From Bog-756 sp963710495 (GTDB taxonomy: Bacteria > Actinomycetota > Acidimicrobiia > Acidimicrobiales > RAAP-2), in the NCBI GenBank assembly GCA_963710495.1, contig CAVQAI010000011.1, positions 248,001 through 312,000 of the forward strand: a stretch of 64,000 nucleotides of DNA. Reading direction: 5' to 3'. Below are positions 9,790 to 18,612 of this stretch, piece by piece; the stretch's first letter is position 1; each line of letters begins with the position of its first letter. The translations under genes were made by a program, and so were the position numbers. The notes beneath the pieces are model-generated. The model saw only the letters and a list, made by a program, of their open reading frames with translations. It was not told where the DNA came from and ran no database searches.

Positions 9790-10629
9790 CTAGGGGAAGA
9801 AGGCCTGCTGGCTCACCGAGCCGACGAGGCGACCGCACCGCATGCCGGCGGCGCGTGCCCACTCGTCACGTTCCGGTCCCGCTCTCACCAGGCGCGGCGC
9901 ATGGAGGAGCATCCAGAGCCAGGTCTTGGCCGCACCGGTCAGATCGCGGTGGGCCCCGGCCGTCCGGTAGCGGCGATAGAGGACCGGGCCACAGCGGCCA
10001 TAGGCGAAGGCCTGCCGGAAGACCTCCCCGAACCCCGATGCTTCCCGCTTGAAGATCACGGCGCCCGATTCGACGATGAACCGGAACCCGGCCAGCTGCA
10101 GGCGCCAACACAGGTCGATGTCCTCCCCGACGGCCATTCCTTCGTCGAAGCCCCCGACGGCGTCGAAGGCGTCACGCCGGACGGCCAGGTTGGCGCTCAG
10201 TCCCGCGGGCAGGAAGCCGAACTGCTGCATGGCGGCAGGGATGGGAGGTGATGGCGGGCGCCCGTTGAGCGACCAGAAGTCGAATATCCCGCCAACCGCA
10301 TCGGCATCGCCGAGCGCCTTCCCGAGGGCCGCCAGCCAATCCGGTTGGACGAGGTCGTCGGCATCGCAGAAGGCCAGGAGCTCGCCCCGGGCCGCCCTGA
10401 CCGCCGAGTTGCGCGCACCGGCTGCGCCAGGTGCGGTGGCGGCATCGACCCACCGGACGCGGTCGTGCCGATCCGCCCACTGCTTGGCCGTCGCCGGACT
10501 CTCGTCGGACGAGCCGTTGTCGGCGATGACCAGCTCCCAATCATCGACGCCCTGTTGCTCGACCAGAGCCTGCAGCTGGTCCTCGAGCCACGGCATGCCG
10601 TCGCGTACCGGGAGCACCACGCTGATCAT
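9790..10629 (-). CDS. Glycosyltransferase family 2
   Basis: A 279-residue GT-A enzyme. ISVVLPVRDGMPWLEDQLQA is the nucleotide-binding start, the metal-binding region reads LLAFCDADDLVQPDW, and an acidic GEDIDLCWRLQ motif near residue 190 marks the catalytic loop. A short hydrophobic, basic tail follows residue 235. It transfers one sugar to a growing chain in the cytoplasm. It is convergent with the exporter operon (73 bases apart) and divergent from the GT2 at 10716. Donor and acceptor are unknown. Confidence 0.88.
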   Translation of the reverse strand: MISVVLPVRDGMPWLEDQLQALVEQQGVDDWELVIADNGSSDESPATAKQWADRHDRVRWVDAATAPGAAGARNSAVRAARGELLAFCDADDLVQPDWLAALGKALGDADAVGGIFDFWSLNGRPPSPPIPAAMQQFGFLPAGLSANLAVRRDAFDAVGGFDEGMAVGEDIDLCWRLQLAGFRFIVESGAVIFKREASGFGEVFRQAFAYGRCGPVLYRRYRTAGAHRDLTGAAKTWLWMLLHAPRLVRAGPERDEWARAAGMRCGRLVGSVSQQAFFP

Positions 10630-10715
10630 CGGATCCGGCGCAAGCTCGTACCCCCGCGTCCAAGCCCGGCTCGGGCCGCTCGCCTTCCGGCGGTTAGCCT
10701 ACCGTCGAGAGAACG

Positions 10716-11711
10716 ATGACGGCAGATCCAGCACAGTCCGAGCGGCCCGTCGTCACGTCGGCCCCGCCCGGTGTGACCGCCGTCGTCCTCACCCACATGC
10801 GGCCACGACTGGCGGGGGATGTCGTCCGGTCCCTGGTGGACGTCGATGGGATGCCACCGGACCGGGTGGTGGTGGTGGTCAACGGCGAGGGCGGCCTCGA
10901 TGACCCGGCCCTCGAGTCACGGGTGAGAACCGTCCAACTGAGCCGGAACCTGGGGCCGGCGGGAGGTTTCCGGGCCGGTCTGATCGAGGCGTTCTCGGAT
11001 CCGACCACCGAATGGGCGTACCTGTGCGAGGACGACATCTGCCTCTTCGACCTTCCTGCGCCTCGTCTCGCCGGCGTGGTGGACCGTGTCCATTCCCTGA
11101 CCCCGCCCCGCTCGGTCGGCGCCGTCGTGGCCTACGGCCGAACCTTCGTCGGCCGCGGGACCCACACCGTCAACGTGGTACCCCCACCTGGCATGCTCGG
11201 GGACCTCGTCCCCGTCGACGTCGCGTGCTGGGGCGCGACGCTCGTGTCGCGGTCGGTGTTCGATGCCGGGATACTGCCCGATCCGGAGTGGTACTTCGGC
11301 CTGGAGGACTTCGACTTCTTCTGCCGGGTGCGCGAAGCGGGGTTCGAAGTGCTCGTCGATGGCATCGCCGCCCGTCAGGTGGCTCTCGACCAGACACTGC
11401 CGGGCCGGGACCAGGCCCTTCAGGGCCGCCGGCCCACTGATCAGGACGAAGCGTGGCGCTCGTACTACCACGCCCGAAACTCGTTTTTCCTGGCCCGTCG
11501 GCATGGACGGCCCAGTTGGATCGTCTGGCAACTCGCCTATTCGGCCCGGCATCTGCAGCTCGCCCGCAGCCGGGCGCAGCGAGAGGCGATCGCCCACGGG
11601 CTGTGGGACGGTGCCCGGGGAAGGATGGGTGAACACCCCCGATACGGCCGCCGGATCGGGGAGTTCAACGGGACCGGTGGTTCAGCGCCGGAGGCACCGG
11701 CGACCAGTTAG
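10716..11711 (+). CDS. Glycosyltransferase family 2, rhamnosyltransferase-like
   Basis: A 331-residue GT-A enzyme of the WbbL/rhamnosyl-like group. It shows GVTAVVLTHMRPRLAGDVVR, then SRNLGPAGGFRAG, typical of this subgroup, a YLCEDDICLF metal-binding site and WYFGLEDFDFFCRVREAG in the catalytic loop. The C-terminal 100 residues are basic and aromatic (YYHARNSFFLARR), as in related enzymes that dock on the membrane. The gene at 22582 has the same architecture, so two related sugar transfers probably occur in one pathway. ATG 10716 follows a GAGAGAACG site. Rhamnose as donor is only an analogy. Confidence 0.87.
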   Translation: MTADPAQSERPVVTSAPPGVTAVVLTHMRPRLAGDVVRSLVDVDGMPPDRVVVVVNGEGGLDDPALESRVRTVQLSRNLGPAGGFRAGLIEAFSDPTTEWAYLCEDDICLFDLPAPRLAGVVDRVHSLTPPRSVGAVVAYGRTFVGRGTHTVNVVPPPGMLGDLVPVDVACWGATLVSRSVFDAGILPDPEWYFGLEDFDFFCRVREAGFEVLVDGIAARQVALDQTLPGRDQALQGRRPTDQDEAWRSYYHARNSFFLARRHGRPSWIVWQLAYSARHLQLARSRAQREAIAHGLWDGARGRMGEHPRYGRRIGEFNGTGGSAPEAPATS

Positions 11712-11783
11712 GGTGACTACCCACGGAGAACTCGTACACCATCTTGAAGTGAGGATGTCCTGGTGGCGCTGGGGGGCGAATCA

Positions 11784-13241
11784 ATGAGCGGAGTGGCACG
11801 CGTGTCGGTGGTGAGCCACCCGGGCGTGCGCTACCCAGCGTCGGGGAACGAGGCCCCGGCGACGGCGGCCGGGCTTCGGGACGGCGATGGATCAGAAATC
11901 CACACCATGGTCGATGACGCCATCCGGCTGGCTGGTGCCGCCGATGGGGCTGAGCGTCCCCTTCTTCGGGCCTGGATACCCGACGGTCAGCGCGTCTTCG
12001 TCCTTCCCAATCTGGTGATGCATCGTCGGACCGAGCGGGGGGAGACGATCCCCCGTTTCCTGGCCAAGTGCACGAACGCGTCGATCGTCCGGCCCCTGGT
12101 CGCCCGTGCCGTCGAGGCGGCCGGGGACAGCCGCTTGGTCAGCCTGGGCTCGGCCCCGCTGCAGTCGTGCGACTATGCGGCGGCCGCCCATGACGCGGGC
12201 TTCACGCCGAGCCCGTCGGACGACCCGAGTGAACTGGCCTCGGGAACCGAGCCGATGGACCTTCGTAGCGTGGTGACGGTCTGGAGCAAGTACGGCTCGC
12301 TCCAGGAGCGTCATGCGAAAGACGTCCCGACCGTCGAGGTGGACTTGGGCTCGCTGAGCTTTCTCGATGAGCTCTATCGAGCGAAGGCCAATGTCGATTT
12401 CCGAGTCGGTGACTACGCCCCCGAGGAGACCCTTTCGTTCCACGCACCGGGGAGGCACATCTACACGATCCATCGTGACGTGCTCGAGTCGGATGTGATC
12501 ATCAGCGTTCCCAAGCTCAAGACCCACGAGAAGGTTGGCATCACCTGCGCGCTCAAGGGAACGGTCGGAGCGGTGACCCGAAAGGAGTGCCTGGCGCACT
12601 ATCGCCACGCCAGCCGACACAGTCGCGGTGACGAGCTGGCCAGCCGGAACCCACTTCGGTCGCTGGCGGCCGACGTCGCGGATTGGTCGTTTGCCGCGCC
12701 GGAGACCGGCCTCGGCAATGTGACGAGAGTCATCGGGAAGTCGGCATTTCGACTCGCTCGAATCGGACACAACGGAATCATGGGCGGGGCCTGGTCCGGC
12801 AACGATACGGCCTGGCGCATGGCGCTCGACGTGGCGCGGATCCTTCGGTTCGCCCGCCCGGACGGATCACTCGCCACCGAACCCCAACGGTCTCATCTCG
12901 TCCTCGTCGACGGCATCATCGGCGGCGAGGGGCAGGGTCCTCTGTCGCCCTCGCCGGTTCCGGCCGGGATCATCCTGTTCAGCGACGACCCCGTGGCTGC
13001 TGATCTCGCCTGTGCCCGACTAATGGGCTATGAGCCAGATCGCATCGCTTTGTTGGCACGTGCGATGGATCCATCCATCGAGCTCCCACTTCGCAGCTGG
13101 AGTTCGTGCCGCGTCCAATGGGACGAGGAACCACTCTCGGGCATCGACGCCATCCCTTCCGCCCTGGGAAGGCCCTTCCGGCCACCCAAGGGCTGGGTCG
13201 GCGCCATCGAACGACCGCCGGAGGTCGCCGCCCATGAGTGA
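11784..13241 (+). CDS. DUF362-family protein
   Basis: A 485-residue protein identified by the DUF362 hallmark SVPKLKTHEKVGITCALKG (about residues 236-254), a YAPEETLSFHAPG segment before it and DGIIGGEGQGPLSPSPVPAG near residue 380. DUF362 proteins have no settled biochemical role; some are fused to ferredoxin domains, but this one has no CxxCxxC cluster. I choose ATG 11784 because a GGGGGG site lies 7-13 bases upstream; the frame is open to GTG 11763. The gene precedes a CapK-type adenylate-forming enzyme by 63 bases, a pairing worth following. Probable role: accessory enzyme in surface-glycan synthesis, by context only. Confidence 0.75.
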   Translation: MSGVARVSVVSHPGVRYPASGNEAPATAAGLRDGDGSEIHTMVDDAIRLAGAADGAERPLLRAWIPDGQRVFVLPNLVMHRRTERGETIPRFLAKCTNASIVRPLVARAVEAAGDSRLVSLGSAPLQSCDYAAAAHDAGFTPSPSDDPSELASGTEPMDLRSVVTVWSKYGSLQERHAKDVPTVEVDLGSLSFLDELYRAKANVDFRVGDYAPEETLSFHAPGRHIYTIHRDVLESDVIISVPKLKTHEKVGITCALKGTVGAVTRKECLAHYRHASRHSRGDELASRNPLRSLAADVADWSFAAPETGLGNVTRVIGKSAFRLARIGHNGIMGGAWSGNDTAWRMALDVARILRFARPDGSLATEPQRSHLVLVDGIIGGEGQGPLSPSPVPAGIILFSDDPVAADLACARLMGYEPDRIALLARAMDPSIELPLRSWSSCRVQWDEEPLSGIDAIPSALGRPFRPPKGWVGAIERPPEVAAHE

Positions 13242-13304
13242 CCGCTGCACGCCGCACTCCGAAGTCTCGACCTGACGTTTGTCCGACGCGTCGATGCCCC
13301 CACG

Positions 13305-14699
13305 ATGACTCCCTCGTCTCCCCAACGGTCCTGGATCGACGCCGTGAGGACCGAGGTCTCGCGACGCTCCATGGACCACGCTCCGGCCCTGCTCAAAGAC
13401 GTCGTTGCCAGTGTCGTCGGCGTGGCGCTGTTCAGGCAGCGCCGGGGACGCGCCTTTCGAGAATCGTTACGCCGTTGGCTATCGATGCAGCAGCTGTCGA
13501 GGGACGAACTCCTCAGAATCCAGACCCGCCGGACCCACGAAATAATCACTCATGCATCGACACGATCGCCGTACTATGCATCGAAATACGCCGGGGCCAC
13601 ATCAAGCGAGCTCGAGGACCTTCCGGTGCTCGAGAAAGAAGAGCTCAGGACGCACATTGCCGATATCGTTGTGCCCGAACACGGCCGACTTCGACACTAT
13701 TATACCGGCGGGACGACGGGAAAGTCTTTGGTCGTGTACAGCTCGGCAGAGAGCGATGGAGAGCGGTTCGCTCGCCAAGAAGCCATGTGGGCGATGCACG
13801 GTTACAAGCTCGGCCGTGATCGGATTGCTTGGTTCTCGGGTCGCCATTTGATCGGGGCGAACGACCTCTCCGCCAATCGGTTCTGGCGGAACAACTTCCT
13901 CAAGCGTATTCGGTATTACAGCACCTTCCATATGGCCCCGCGCCACCTGCAGTACTACGTCGAGGACCTGGCGAGATTTCGGCCTTCATTTCTCTCCGGA
14001 TTCCCGTCGGCAATCGGTGAGCTGGCGACGTTCGTCGAGATCACGGGAGCGGCCGAGCTGTTCGACGTTCGGGCAATCTTCACGACCAGTGAGACCCTGA
14101 CCCCGAGCCAGCGTGACACGATGGAGCGGGTGTTCGGGTGTCCGGTTCGCAATCAGTACGCTTCGTCAGAGGGTGCTCCCTGGATCATGGAGTGTCCACA
14201 GGGCAGGCTGCATATGGATGTCACCAGCGGAGTATTTGAAGTCATCGATGGGGAAGACCGGCCCGCCAATGCCGGCGAAGTGCTGGTGACGAGCTTTTAT
14301 ATGAAAGAGACGCCGCTGATCCGCTATCGGATCGGTGACCGGATCGTCCTCTCGGATGAGCGGCACTGTCCGTGCGGCTGGGATTCCCCGTTGGTGTCGT
14401 CAATTGAGGGCCGGGCATCCGACTTCATCGAAGTCCCGGGGCGAGGAAAGATCTTCGCGTCTCAGATCGGCGATTGCGTCAAGCATCTTCACTGGGTGTT
14501 CGCCTTTCGTTGCCGGATCCAAGACGACCGTCTTCATGTCGAGATCGTCGCCGACCAGGAGCGCTTCGAAAAGGAGGACAAGTCGACGTTCCTGAGCAAC
14601 ATCCGGGAGAGGATGGGGGATATCGTGGTGGACCTGGAATATCTGGACGAGTTGCCACGGCTTCCAAGTGGAAAGCAGAGCGTTGTCGCAGCAAGCTAG
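13305..14699 (+). CDS. CapK/PaaK-type adenylate-forming enzyme
   Basis: A 464-residue protein of the phenylacetate-CoA-ligase-like family as found in capsule loci (CapK). The P-loop-like motif YYTGGTTGKSLVVYSS (about residues 131-146), the AMP-binding YASSEGAPW (about 286) and RYRIGDRIVLS with a CPCGW cysteine pair (about 340-360) all fit. The usual catalytic lysine region appears at the end as LPRLPSGKQSVV. Such enzymes activate a carboxylic acid as an adenylate and may attach it to a sugar or carrier. Codon use is less GC-biased than in its neighbours (several ATA, TTT and TAT codons), which hints at later acquisition. The substrate is unknown. Confidence 0.82.
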   Translation: MTPSSPQRSWIDAVRTEVSRRSMDHAPALLKDVVASVVGVALFRQRRGRAFRESLRRWLSMQQLSRDELLRIQTRRTHEIITHASTRSPYYASKYAGATSSELEDLPVLEKEELRTHIADIVVPEHGRLRHYYTGGTTGKSLVVYSSAESDGERFARQEAMWAMHGYKLGRDRIAWFSGRHLIGANDLSANRFWRNNFLKRIRYYSTFHMAPRHLQYYVEDLARFRPSFLSGFPSAIGELATFVEITGAAELFDVRAIFTTSETLTPSQRDTMERVFGCPVRNQYASSEGAPWIMECPQGRLHMDVTSGVFEVIDGEDRPANAGEVLVTSFYMKETPLIRYRIGDRIVLSDERHCPCGWDSPLVSSIEGRASDFIEVPGRGKIFASQIGDCVKHLHWVFAFRCRIQDDRLHVEIVADQERFEKEDKSTFLSNIRERMGDIVVDLEYLDELPRLPSGKQSVVAAS

Positions 14700-15834
14700 T
14701 GCCAGTGATCGGTGCTGGCGGATCCTGCTCCTGATCAAGTGCCTTGACCATGGAGGTGCTGAGCGGCTTCTGGTCGACATGGCCGCCCACGGGGATCGCT
14801 CGTCATTCGACTACGAGGCGGCGTACGTACTCGACGAACACGACGGCTTGTCCTCGGCCATGCGATCGACCGGCACACCCGTCCATTCACTCGGGGCGAC
14901 CAGCGACTGGGACTTGAAGTGGATGGCCACGTTCCGGCGGTTACTCATCGATGGGCGCTATGACCTGGTTCATTGCCATCTCCCGTACGCGGCCTCCTTG
15001 GGCCGGTTGATCGCGCAGACCCTGCCCCGGCATTCCCGTCCGAAGGTCGTCTACACCCAGCACTGCACGTGGGGTGAGACCGAGCTCCCGACCAGGATCC
15101 TCAACCGGGCGACCATCCACCTGGATGATGCATTGGTGACGGTTTCGGAATCCTCACGCCAAGCGCTCCCGAGATCCCTCCGACGGCACGCTCAGGTGGT
15201 CATCCATGGCGTGGACGTCCCACCCGACCGGCGCCACGCCACGGAGAGCCTACGTCGGGACGTGCGCGACGAGCTGGGAGTTACGCCCGACGAGGTGCTG
15301 GTGCTCACGGTCGCCAACCTTCGTCCCGAAAAGGGGTACGACGTCCTCCTCGAGGCGGCCCGAATCCTCCTCGCACGGGGCGCCCCGGTGTCGTTCGTCT
15401 CGGTGGGTCACGGCCCCCTCGCCGACGAGCTGCACCGAGCCCATGACGACCTAGGTCTCGGTGACCGGTTCCGGTTCCTCGGCCTGCGCCACGACGTCCT
15501 GCGCCTCATGGCGGGAGCCGACGTCTTCACGCTGTCGTCCCATCACGAAGGCATGCCCGTCGCCGTCATGGAGGCGTCGAGCGTCGGCCTGCCGCTCGTG
15601 CTGACCGCGGTGGGCGAGTTCCCACGCATCTTCACCGACGGGGTTGACGCGTTGATGGTCCCGCCCGGACGCCCGGACCTGGTTGCGGACTCGCTCGAGC
15701 GGGTGGTGCTGAACCCCGCCCTGCGAGAGAAGCTCGGAAAGGCAGCACTCGACCGGAGCGCGATGTTCGATGTGGCGTCCGCAGCCCACCAGATCGAGGA
15801 CCTCTACCGCCGGCTGCTCTCCGACGTCCCGTGA
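14668..15834 (+). CDS. Glycosyltransferase family 4
   Basis: A 388-residue GT-B enzyme. The N-terminal domain begins WRILLLIKCLDHGGAERLL, where GGAE is typical of the GT4 acceptor side. The donor domain has VLTVANLRPEKGYDVLLEA, FVSVGHGPLADEL and the EX7E run HHEGMPVAVMEASSVGLPLV. ATG 14668 overlaps the end of the adenylate-forming gene by 32 bases, so the start may be slightly later (TTG 14683), but nothing else in frame is well placed. The next gene starts at the stop codon with a GTGA overlap. It probably adds one sugar of the repeat unit. Confidence 0.87.
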   Translation: MESRALSQQASASDRCWRILLLIKCLDHGGAERLLVDMAAHGDRSSFDYEAAYVLDEHDGLSSAMRSTGTPVHSLGATSDWDLKWMATFRRLLIDGRYDLVHCHLPYAASLGRLIAQTLPRHSRPKVVYTQHCTWGETELPTRILNRATIHLDDALVTVSESSRQALPRSLRRHAQVVIHGVDVPPDRRHATESLRRDVRDELGVTPDEVLVLTVANLRPEKGYDVLLEAARILLARGAPVSFVSVGHGPLADELHRAHDDLGLGDRFRFLGLRHDVLRLMAGADVFTLSSHHEGMPVAVMEASSVGLPLVLTAVGEFPRIFTDGVDALMVPPGRPDLVADSLERVVLNPALREKLGKAALDRSAMFDVASAAHQIEDLYRRLLSDVP

Positions 15835-16976
15835 CCGAGGCAGGGGTGGCATCGACGTCCGGTGCCGTGCCGGGGGGTCCGGCGCACCGCAAGACCGGCT
15901 GCCGCGTGGTCACCACGTCCCTGACGGCGCGGCTCCTGCTCGCCAACCAACTGCGCGCCCTGGCCGACGAGATCGATTGGACGATCGTCAGTGGCGACGC
16001 CTACGACGATCCTCCTGACGGCATCGAGGTCGAGGTCGTCCCCATCCGGCGGGAGTTCGCCGCTTCCGACGTCGGCGCGTTCCTGCGGCTGTGGCTGTTC
16101 CTCCGCCAACAGCGATTCGGACTGGTCCAAACGCACACGCCCAAGGCGTCGTTCCTGGGGCTCCCGGCCGCCCGGTTGGTTGGGTCCCCTGCTATCTATA
16201 CGATCCACGGCGCGCTCTACTTCGCCGGAAACGGCAGGCGAGCGAACCTCCTCGGATGGCTGTTCGAACGCTGGTGCTGCAGCTGGGCCACCGAGGTGCT
16301 GGTGCAGAGCCGTGAGGACGAAGCAGCCCTACCCGAGGCGAGGATCTGTCCCCGCCGCAAGCTGACATACGTGGGCAACGGCATCGCCCTCGATCGCTTC
16401 GTGACCCCGCCACCGGCCGCCCTGCGAACGGAACGCCCTGTGGTCCTGATGGTCAGCCGGCTGGTACTAGAGAAGGGCTGCGCCGACTTCATCGAGCTGG
16501 CCGCCTCGCTGGCCGGACAGGCTGACTTCGTGCACGTCGGGCCGTCGGAGCACGATCAGAGCGATGCGTTGCCCGAGGACGAGATCCGCTCGGCGTCCGA
16601 TCGGGGCATCGTGACCTTCGTGGGCCCGGTGGACGACGTCCGCCCCTATCTGGCCTCGGCCGATCTGGTCGTCCTTCCGTCCTATCGCGAGGGCATCCCG
16701 CGTGTGGCTATGGAGGCGGCCGCCATGGGCCGGCCGGTGGTGGCCTACGACATCCGCGGCGTGCGGGAGGTCGTCGATCGCGGGCTCGGACTGCTGGCCC
16801 CCCGAGGTGACCGGCTGGGACTCATCGGAGTGGTGGAGAGGCTGTTGAAGGATCCCGACCGCCGTACCGAGCTCGGCGATCTCTGTCGCCGACGGGTGGT
16901 GGAGCGGTTCTCCGAGGACCTGGTGGTCGAGCGGCTCCGGGCCAGCTACAACATGGTGGCCGAGAGGGGCAGATGA
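15831..16976 (+). CDS. Glycosyltransferase family 4
   Basis: A 381-residue GT-B enzyme starting with GTG inside the stop of the previous gene (GTGA), a sign of translational coupling. The N-terminal domain has the TIVSGDAYDDPP and VQTHTPKASFLGLPAARLVG segments found in galactosyl- and N-acetylgalactosaminyl-type GT4 enzymes. The donor domain has YVGNGIALDRF, VLMVSRLVLEKGCADF and REGIPRVAMEAAAMGRPVV. Its own stop overlaps the first of the tandem mini-reading frames that lead to the deacetylase. Length and motifs are normal for the family. Confidence 0.88.
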   Translation: MTEAGVASTSGAVPGGPAHRKTGCRVVTTSLTARLLLANQLRALADEIDWTIVSGDAYDDPPDGIEVEVVPIRREFAASDVGAFLRLWLFLRQQRFGLVQTHTPKASFLGLPAARLVGSPAIYTIHGALYFAGNGRRANLLGWLFERWCCSWATEVLVQSREDEAALPEARICPRRKLTYVGNGIALDRFVTPPPAALRTERPVVLMVSRLVLEKGCADFIELAASLAGQADFVHVGPSEHDQSDALPEDEIRSASDRGIVTFVGPVDDVRPYLASADLVVLPSYREGIPRVAMEAAAMGRPVVAYDIRGVREVVDRGLGLLAPRGDRLGLIGVVERLLKDPDRRTELGDLCRRRVVERFSEDLVVERLRASYNMVAERGR

Positions 16977-17082
16977 ACACGGGACCGGGGGACGAGATGA
17001 ATCCAGATGAACACGGTGGCCGGGGAACCCAGATGAACACGGTGGCCGGGGAGGCGAGATGAACACGGTGGCCGGGGAGGCG
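16971..17082 (+). repeat. 26-bp tandem repeat carrying ribosome site and ATGA stop-start modules
   Basis: Three units of 26 bp (17005-17030, 17031-17056, 17057-17082) all begin AGATGAACACGGTGGCCGGG; the last two are identical and the first differs in its final bases. Two diverged partial units precede them (16971-16994 and 16995-17004). Each full unit ends in a purine-rich GGGGAGGCG-type sequence placed as a ribosome site for the ATG that opens the next unit, and each ATG is followed by A, so that ATGA recurs at every junction. The array lies exactly between the stop of the GT4 gene and the deacetylase start. Confidence 0.9.
16973..17062 (+). CDS. Putative 29-residue coupled leader peptide
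   Basis: This reading frame begins at an ATG that overlaps the GT4 stop codon (ATGA, 16973-16976) and runs to a TGA at 17060-17062 that itself overlaps the next ATG (17059). The predicted peptide is rich in Gly, Asn, Glu and Arg and has no signal sequence or helix pattern. I propose it as a spacer peptide that passes ribosomes from the glycosyltransferase toward the deacetylase. It may be translated without having a function as a protein. No database comparison was possible. Confidence 0.4.
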   Translation: MNTGPGDEMNPDEHGGRGTQMNTVAGEAR

Positions 17083-17088
17083 AGATGA
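17059..17088 (+). CDS. Putative 9-residue coupled mini-ORF
   Basis: ATG 17059 is followed by eight codons (peptide MNTVAGEAR) and a TGA at 17086-17088 that overlaps the deacetylase ATG at 17085. The unit is one repeat long: ten codons minus the four-base overlap equals the 26-bp period. It has its own purine-rich ribosome site from the preceding repeat. The arrangement suggests translational coupling rather than a functional peptide. Confidence 0.4.
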   Translation: MNTVAGEAR

Positions 17089-17828
17089 CAAGTCGGGTGT
17101 GCATGACCGTCGACGTCGAGGACTGGTACGACGGCATGGCTGTGCTCGGCGTTCCCGTTTCCCGGCCTCACGATGCGGCCAGCGGTCTCGGAGGCCTCGC
17201 CGAGAGGCTCGAGGCCGCTCCCGAGGGCACCGCGGTCACGTTGTTCACGGTCGGCAGCTATGCCGAACAGGTCCACGACGAGTTGGCGACGTTGGTCGCC
17301 CGGGGCCACGAGGTGGCCAGCCACGGCCCCGATCATGGCCGCCTTCCGGACGACCCGGCTGACCTTCTCGAGTGGCTCCGTCGAGGCCGCACGATGCTCG
17401 AAGACCTGGTCCAGGTGGCGGTGCGCGGCTTCCGGTCGCCCCGGTTCGACGTTCCCGCCGGACTTGGTCTGGCCCGGTACCGGGAGCTGCTGGCGGAGGC
17501 GGGCTACGAGTACGTCTCGGACACGAGCACCCTCGGCGCCACGTCACCCCTGCGGGAACTACCGGTCCTGACCCGCCACCGGCTGCCCATCGGCGGCGGC
17601 AGTTACCAACGGATGCTCCCCGCCTCGTTCACCTCGGCCGCCCTTCGATCTGCCTCCGGGCCGGCGGTGCTCTACTACCATTCGTACGATTTCGGGGCCA
17701 CGCTCCCGAGCACCGGAACCGTGCGCTCGGTCGCCGTCGCCAAGCAACTGGTGGGACGGACCAGAGTCGCCAAGGTGTTCTCCCGGATCCTGGGCCGGTA
17801 CGGCAGCGAGGCGTGTGGTCGTGTCTGA
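17085..17828 (+). CDS. Polysaccharide deacetylase (NodB-type)
   Basis: This 247-residue protein carries the carbohydrate esterase 4 motifs. MTVDVEDWYDGM gives the catalytic base and metal aspartate, SHGPDHGR supplies the two metal-binding histidines, RGFRSPRFDVP is motif 3, and YYHSYDF near residue 205 is motif 5. It would remove N-acetyl groups from amino-sugar residues of the glycan. There is no signal peptide, so action on a cytoplasmic lipid-linked intermediate is likely. ATG 17085 is the last step of the tandem ATGA array, so its translation probably depends on ribosomes leaving the upstream genes. The methyltransferase start lies inside its 3' end. Confidence 0.85.
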   Translation: MTSRVCMTVDVEDWYDGMAVLGVPVSRPHDAASGLGGLAERLEAAPEGTAVTLFTVGSYAEQVHDELATLVARGHEVASHGPDHGRLPDDPADLLEWLRRGRTMLEDLVQVAVRGFRSPRFDVPAGLGLARYRELLAEAGYEYVSDTSTLGATSPLRELPVLTRHRLPIGGGSYQRMLPASFTSAALRSASGPAVLYYHSYDFGATLPSTGTVRSVAVAKQLVGRTRVAKVFSRILGRYGSEACGRV

Positions 17829-18456
17829 GCGCGAGTTCCAGTCGTACTTCCAGGGGCGGGCCCGCCGATTTGCCGCCTTCTACTCGAGCGAGCCGGTCGC
17901 TCGGGTGATCGGGCGGGGCCCGCTCTTCGATCGGTTGCGGCTGGCGGTCGACCTTGCGGTCGCCATCGGCGCCAAGCGGGTGCTCGATGTGGGCTGCGGG
18001 AGCGGCCCGCTCTTCGCGCCGATGGCCGCCCATGGGATCCATGTGGTGGGCGTCGACCCAGCGGAGGCGATGGTGGCACTCGCCACCGAACAGGCCTCCG
18101 AGTTCCCCGGGCTCATCGAGGTGCGCCGGGGCCGGTGGGAGGACCTGGACGAGGTCGACTCCGCCGACCTGGCCGTGGCGCTCGGCGTCTTCGACTACGT
18201 CTCCCGGCCCGGTGAGCTCCTGAGCCGGCTGGCCGGGGCCGCCCCCCACGTCATCGGTTCGTTCCCCGCCCCCGGACTCCGCTTGCTGCTCCGCAAGGTC
18301 CGTTACGGGATGCGTGGTGTCGGCGTGCACGGGTACACGCCTGCTCGGTTCGATCAGTTGGCTGCAACCGCCGGGCTCGAAGTGGTGGAGCTCCAGCCTC
18401 TCGGCCGGGCCGGATACGTGGTCCATTTCCGGCGACAGGAGGCGGCACCTCGCTAG
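17821..18456 (+). CDS. Class I SAM-dependent methyltransferase
   Basis: A 211-residue Rossmann-fold methyltransferase with motif I VLDVGCGSGPLFAPM (about residues 53-67), the acidic VVGVDPAE at the end of strand 2 and ADLAVALGVFDYVSRP at motif II/III. GTG 17821 overlaps the deacetylase stop by eight bases; GTG 17815 in the same frame is also possible. It may methylate a sugar hydroxyl or cap of the same glycan. After its stop comes a 156-base gap with no gene, ending at a convergent sulfotransferase. Confidence 0.8.
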   Translation: MSEREFQSYFQGRARRFAAFYSSEPVARVIGRGPLFDRLRLAVDLAVAIGAKRVLDVGCGSGPLFAPMAAHGIHVVGVDPAEAMVALATEQASEFPGLIEVRRGRWEDLDEVDSADLAVALGVFDYVSRPGELLSRLAGAAPHVIGSFPAPGLRLLLRKVRYGMRGVGVHGYTPARFDQLAATAGLEVVELQPLGRAGYVVHFRRQEAAPR

Positions 18457-18612
18457 GTTTCAGCCGGCCGAGGTGCGAATGGGGGCGGCCGGTAGCGAGG
18501 CCGGCCGAGCTGAGGTGAGCCGTTTCGGGCTTGCGGCCGGCATCGGCACACTGCGAAGCGGGCCGCACCAGGCTGACCGAGGACGGACCGGGACCCGGGG
18601 GCAGAAACCTGC

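Noticed and set aside
16971..17082. Possible CRISPR-like or IS-end repeat
   Set aside because: Units are directly adjacent without spacers, in frame with ATGA junctions, and no cas or transposase gene is near.
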